This document shows positions 39,161-40,526 of a stretch of 40,526 nucleotides of DNA, one piece after another. The position numbers were made by a program, and so were the translations under genes. The notes beneath the pieces were generated by a model. That model did not search any database. It saw nothing but the letters and a program-made list of their open reading frames with translations, and had not been told where the DNA came from. This DNA is from an uncultured Tessaracoccus sp. (lineage in GTDB: Bacteria; Actinomycetota; Actinomycetes; Propionibacteriales; Propionibacteriaceae). The DNA lies in assembly GCF_947286155.1 (NCBI RefSeq), contig NZ_CAMYPD010000024.1, positions 1 to 40,526 of the forward strand, in the 5' to 3' direction. Within the stretch, counting starts at the first letter, position 1, and every line of letters starts with the position of its first letter.

Positions 39161-40354
39161 ATGTCTGCCCATCCTGGTTCGCATCCTCACGAGGCCCGCA
39201 AGGGCGTCGTCCGCACTCTGCATCACGACGCCGGCGAGCGGCCGCACGTCATCGTGTGGGAGGTGACCAGGGCTTGCCAGCTGGCGTGCAAGCACTGCCG
39301 TGCCGACGCGTTCACGAAACCCGACCCGCGCCAGCTCACCACCGCCGAGGGCAAGAAACTGCTCGACGAGTTCGCCTCGTACGGCACGCCTCGCCCCATC
39401 GTGATTCTCTCCGGCGGCGACGCGTTCGAGCGCCCCGATCTGGAGGAGCTCATCGCGTACGGCACCAGCATCGGCCTGCCGATCGCGCTGTCGCCGTCGG
39501 TGACTCCGCTGCTCACCGACGAACGTCTCGCGTCCGTGCGCGAGGCTGGGGTGAAGGCCTTTTCGCTGTCCCTCGACGGCGCCACTGCCGCCACGCACGA
39601 CTCATTCCGTGGCATCGACGGCACCTATGACGCCACGATGGAGGCGGCAAAGCTCGTTGTCAAGCATGGATTCCGCTTCCAGGTGAACACCACGATCTGC
39701 AAGAACAACCTGCAGGAACTGCCGCAGCTGCTGGCCAACACCATCGCCATGCGAGCGCACATGTGGTACCTGCTGTTCCTGGTGCCGATGGGGCGTGGCT
39801 CGAACCTCGAGCCCCTCGACCCGGAGGAGATGGAGGACGTGCTGCACTGGTTGCACGACGTCTCCGACCGCATTGCGGTGAAGGTCACCGAGGCGCCGAA
39901 CTACCGTCGCGTGGCGATCCAACGCGACGAGGCCCGCCAGGCCGGGCTCCCCATGCCCGAGCGCGGCGAGCTGCACCGGTGGCTGATGGCGGAGACCGAC
40001 CGGCTGCTGGGCGAGGTGACGGATCGACGTCCGCCGCGCCCGCCGATTGGGGTGAACTCAGGCCGGGGTTTTGCGTTCGTGGATCACATCGGCGACGTGT
40101 ACCCGTCGGGCTTCCTGCCGTACCGCTGTGGATCGGTGAAGGAGCAGTCGTTCCACGACATCTACTCGAACGCGCCCATGATGCAGGCCCTGCGCGACCC
40201 GTCGAGCTATTCCGGCAAGTGCAGCGTGTGCGACTTCAACTGGATCTGCGGCGGCTCGAGGGCCCGCGCCCACGCCATGCTGGGCGACCCGCTCGCCTCC
40301 GACCCGACCTGCGTGTACCAACCCGACGCGTGGCTCGCCGACGCTGAATCATAG
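39161..40354 (+). CDS. Radical SAM/SPASM protein (AhbD/NirJ-like)
   Basis: 397 residues. The radical SAM cluster motif is CQLACKHC (Cys39, Cys43, Cys46), followed by VILSGGDAFERPDLEEL and FSLSLDGATAATHDSFRG, as in the haem-pathway AhbD/NirJ branch and related actinobacterial proteins (TIGR04053-type). The C-terminal SPASM domain keeps Cys residues in YRCGSV, KCSVCDFNWICGG and PTCVYQP for auxiliary Fe-S clusters. It may decarboxylate a tetrapyrrole or modify a peptide; no peptide precursor gene is visible. The ATG at 39161 has TATCGT 7 nt upstream. Its stop codon TAG lies inside a palindromic repeat. Confidence 0.88.
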   Translation: MSAHPGSHPHEARKGVVRTLHHDAGERPHVIVWEVTRACQLACKHCRADAFTKPDPRQLTTAEGKKLLDEFASYGTPRPIVILSGGDAFERPDLEELIAYGTSIGLPIALSPSVTPLLTDERLASVREAGVKAFSLSLDGATAATHDSFRGIDGTYDATMEAAKLVVKHGFRFQVNTTICKNNLQELPQLLANTIAMRAHMWYLLFLVPMGRGSNLEPLDPEEMEDVLHWLHDVSDRIAVKVTEAPNYRRVAIQRDEARQAGLPMPERGELHRWLMAETDRLLGEVTDRRPPRPPIGVNSGRGFAFVDHIGDVYPSGFLPYRCGSVKEQSFHDIYSNAPMMQALRDPSSYSGKCSVCDFNWICGGSRARAHAMLGDPLASDPTCVYQPDAWLADAES

Positions 40355-40396
40355 ATCAAGTTGGTGGCTCGTCTACCCACCACGAACTTGATCTAT
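40351..40396. repeat. AGATAGATCAAG palindrome, copy 3 (opposite orientation)
   Basis: Arms 40351-40367 and 40380-40396 (17 nt, one mismatch). The loop carries GTCTACC, the reverse complement of the GGTAGAC in copies 1 and 2, so this copy is inverted. It supplies the stop codon of the radical SAM gene. Confidence 0.85.
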
Positions 40397-40412
40397 CTTG
40401 CGGCTGCCCGGT

Positions 40413-40444
40413 GGTTGCTGGGCCTGCCCCGGGCAGGTGCAACC
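40413..40444. repeat. GC-rich palindrome near the right end
   Basis: GGTTGC...CCTGCCC-C-GGGCAGG...GCAACC: a 7-bp perfect inner stem with one-base loop plus a 6-bp outer stem. No gene is seen from 40355 to the window end. Confidence 0.65.
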
Positions 40445-40467
40445 TGTGCGGCAACTGAGCGGATCAA

Positions 40468-40516
40468 GTGTCACCTGCTTCTGGGCGACGCCTCGTCGCA
40501 GCTAGGCAAGTGACAC
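40468..40516. repeat. Long intergenic palindrome 5
   Basis: Outer arms GTGTCAC (40468-40474) and GTGACAC (40510-40516), partial pairing inside, and inner stem GCGACG-CCT-CGTCGC (40485-40499). It has the same nested design as the other long palindromes. Confidence 0.6.
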
Positions 40517-40526
40517 CAGTGCCGGG

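Overview
The window is GC-rich, gene-dense actinobacterial chromosome. A Propionibacteriaceae-like host (order Propionibacteriales) is an inference from several things together: a polyphosphate-dependent glucokinase, paired bPH2-domain membrane proteins, a type II NADH dehydrogenase, a cobalamin-riboswitch-controlled B12 importer, histidine utilisation genes, many GTG/TTG starts, and at least fifteen genes with a TAnnnT-like hexamer 6-7 nt before the start codon (leaderless transcription). Bases 1-47 are not biological: they are an Illumina Nextera i7/Read-2 adapter left on the contig end, and they cut the first gene, hutU.

Layout. 48-2340: histidine degradation (hutU 3'-truncated by the contig end, an IclR-type regulator, divergent hutG). 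2350-10149: housekeeping and envelope genes, all on +: a HAD hydrolase, an RsmC-like rRNA methyltransferase, ndh, an HtrA-like membrane protease, serB, an M20 amidohydrolase, a small membrane protein and a lone PemK/MazF-like protein. 10267-12884: metN-metI-metQ methionine ABC importer with a terminator. 12885-15444: an accessory strip of visibly lower GC with a TadE-like orphan, a DUF3800 gene coupled to a tiny upstream ORF, a HicB antitoxin whose HicA partner is decapitated, palindromic repeats, and tRNA-Gly(CCC) with a 26-nt duplicated piece of its 3' end, which looks like the scar of an integrated element. 15533-20974: a large FAD/Fe-S oxidoreductase, then a translationally coupled set of two bPH2-domain membrane proteins and ppgK. 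21288-24325: divergent argS and ugd. 24493-28653 (-): an FMN reductase, a SanA/YdcF-like protein, pgi, and an SH3/VanY-like exported protein. 28786-32287: an exported beta-sandwich membrane protein that appears to start at ATT, a KDPG-aldolase-like protein, and a Tat-lipoprotein polysaccharide deacetylase. 32500-35943: tRNA-Leu(CAG), a histidine phosphatase, a hypothetical protein, a lipoprotein alpha-amylase and a TM2 protein. 35950-39025 (-): cobalamin riboswitch and btuC-btuF-btuD-type operon. 39161-40354: a radical SAM/SPASM protein.

The most unusual layer is non-coding. Gene-free gaps carry two kinds of structure. One is about ten copies of a roughly 35-40-nt repeat (TGGTTTCGA...CTCAACCA, with a GC hairpin in the middle). 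The other is a set of about eight long, nearly perfect palindromes (46-81 nt). Their arm sequences mostly differ from each other, but their architecture and placement (3' ends of genes, often between convergent genes) are alike. One palindrome family occurs three times: it contains the stop codon of the radical SAM gene, it truncates hicA next to tRNA-Gly, and it marks the left edge of the DUF3800 strip. I know of no described system that matches this exactly. It is the best candidate here for something undescribed, together with the DUF3800/small-ORF/HicB strip.

Functionally the window joins amino-acid catabolism and uptake (hut, met, serB), glucose-6-phosphate metabolism (ppgK makes it from polyphosphate, pgi interconverts it), UDP-glucuronate supply (ugd), envelope maintenance (HtrA, deacetylase, SanA-like, VanY-like) and B12 scavenging.
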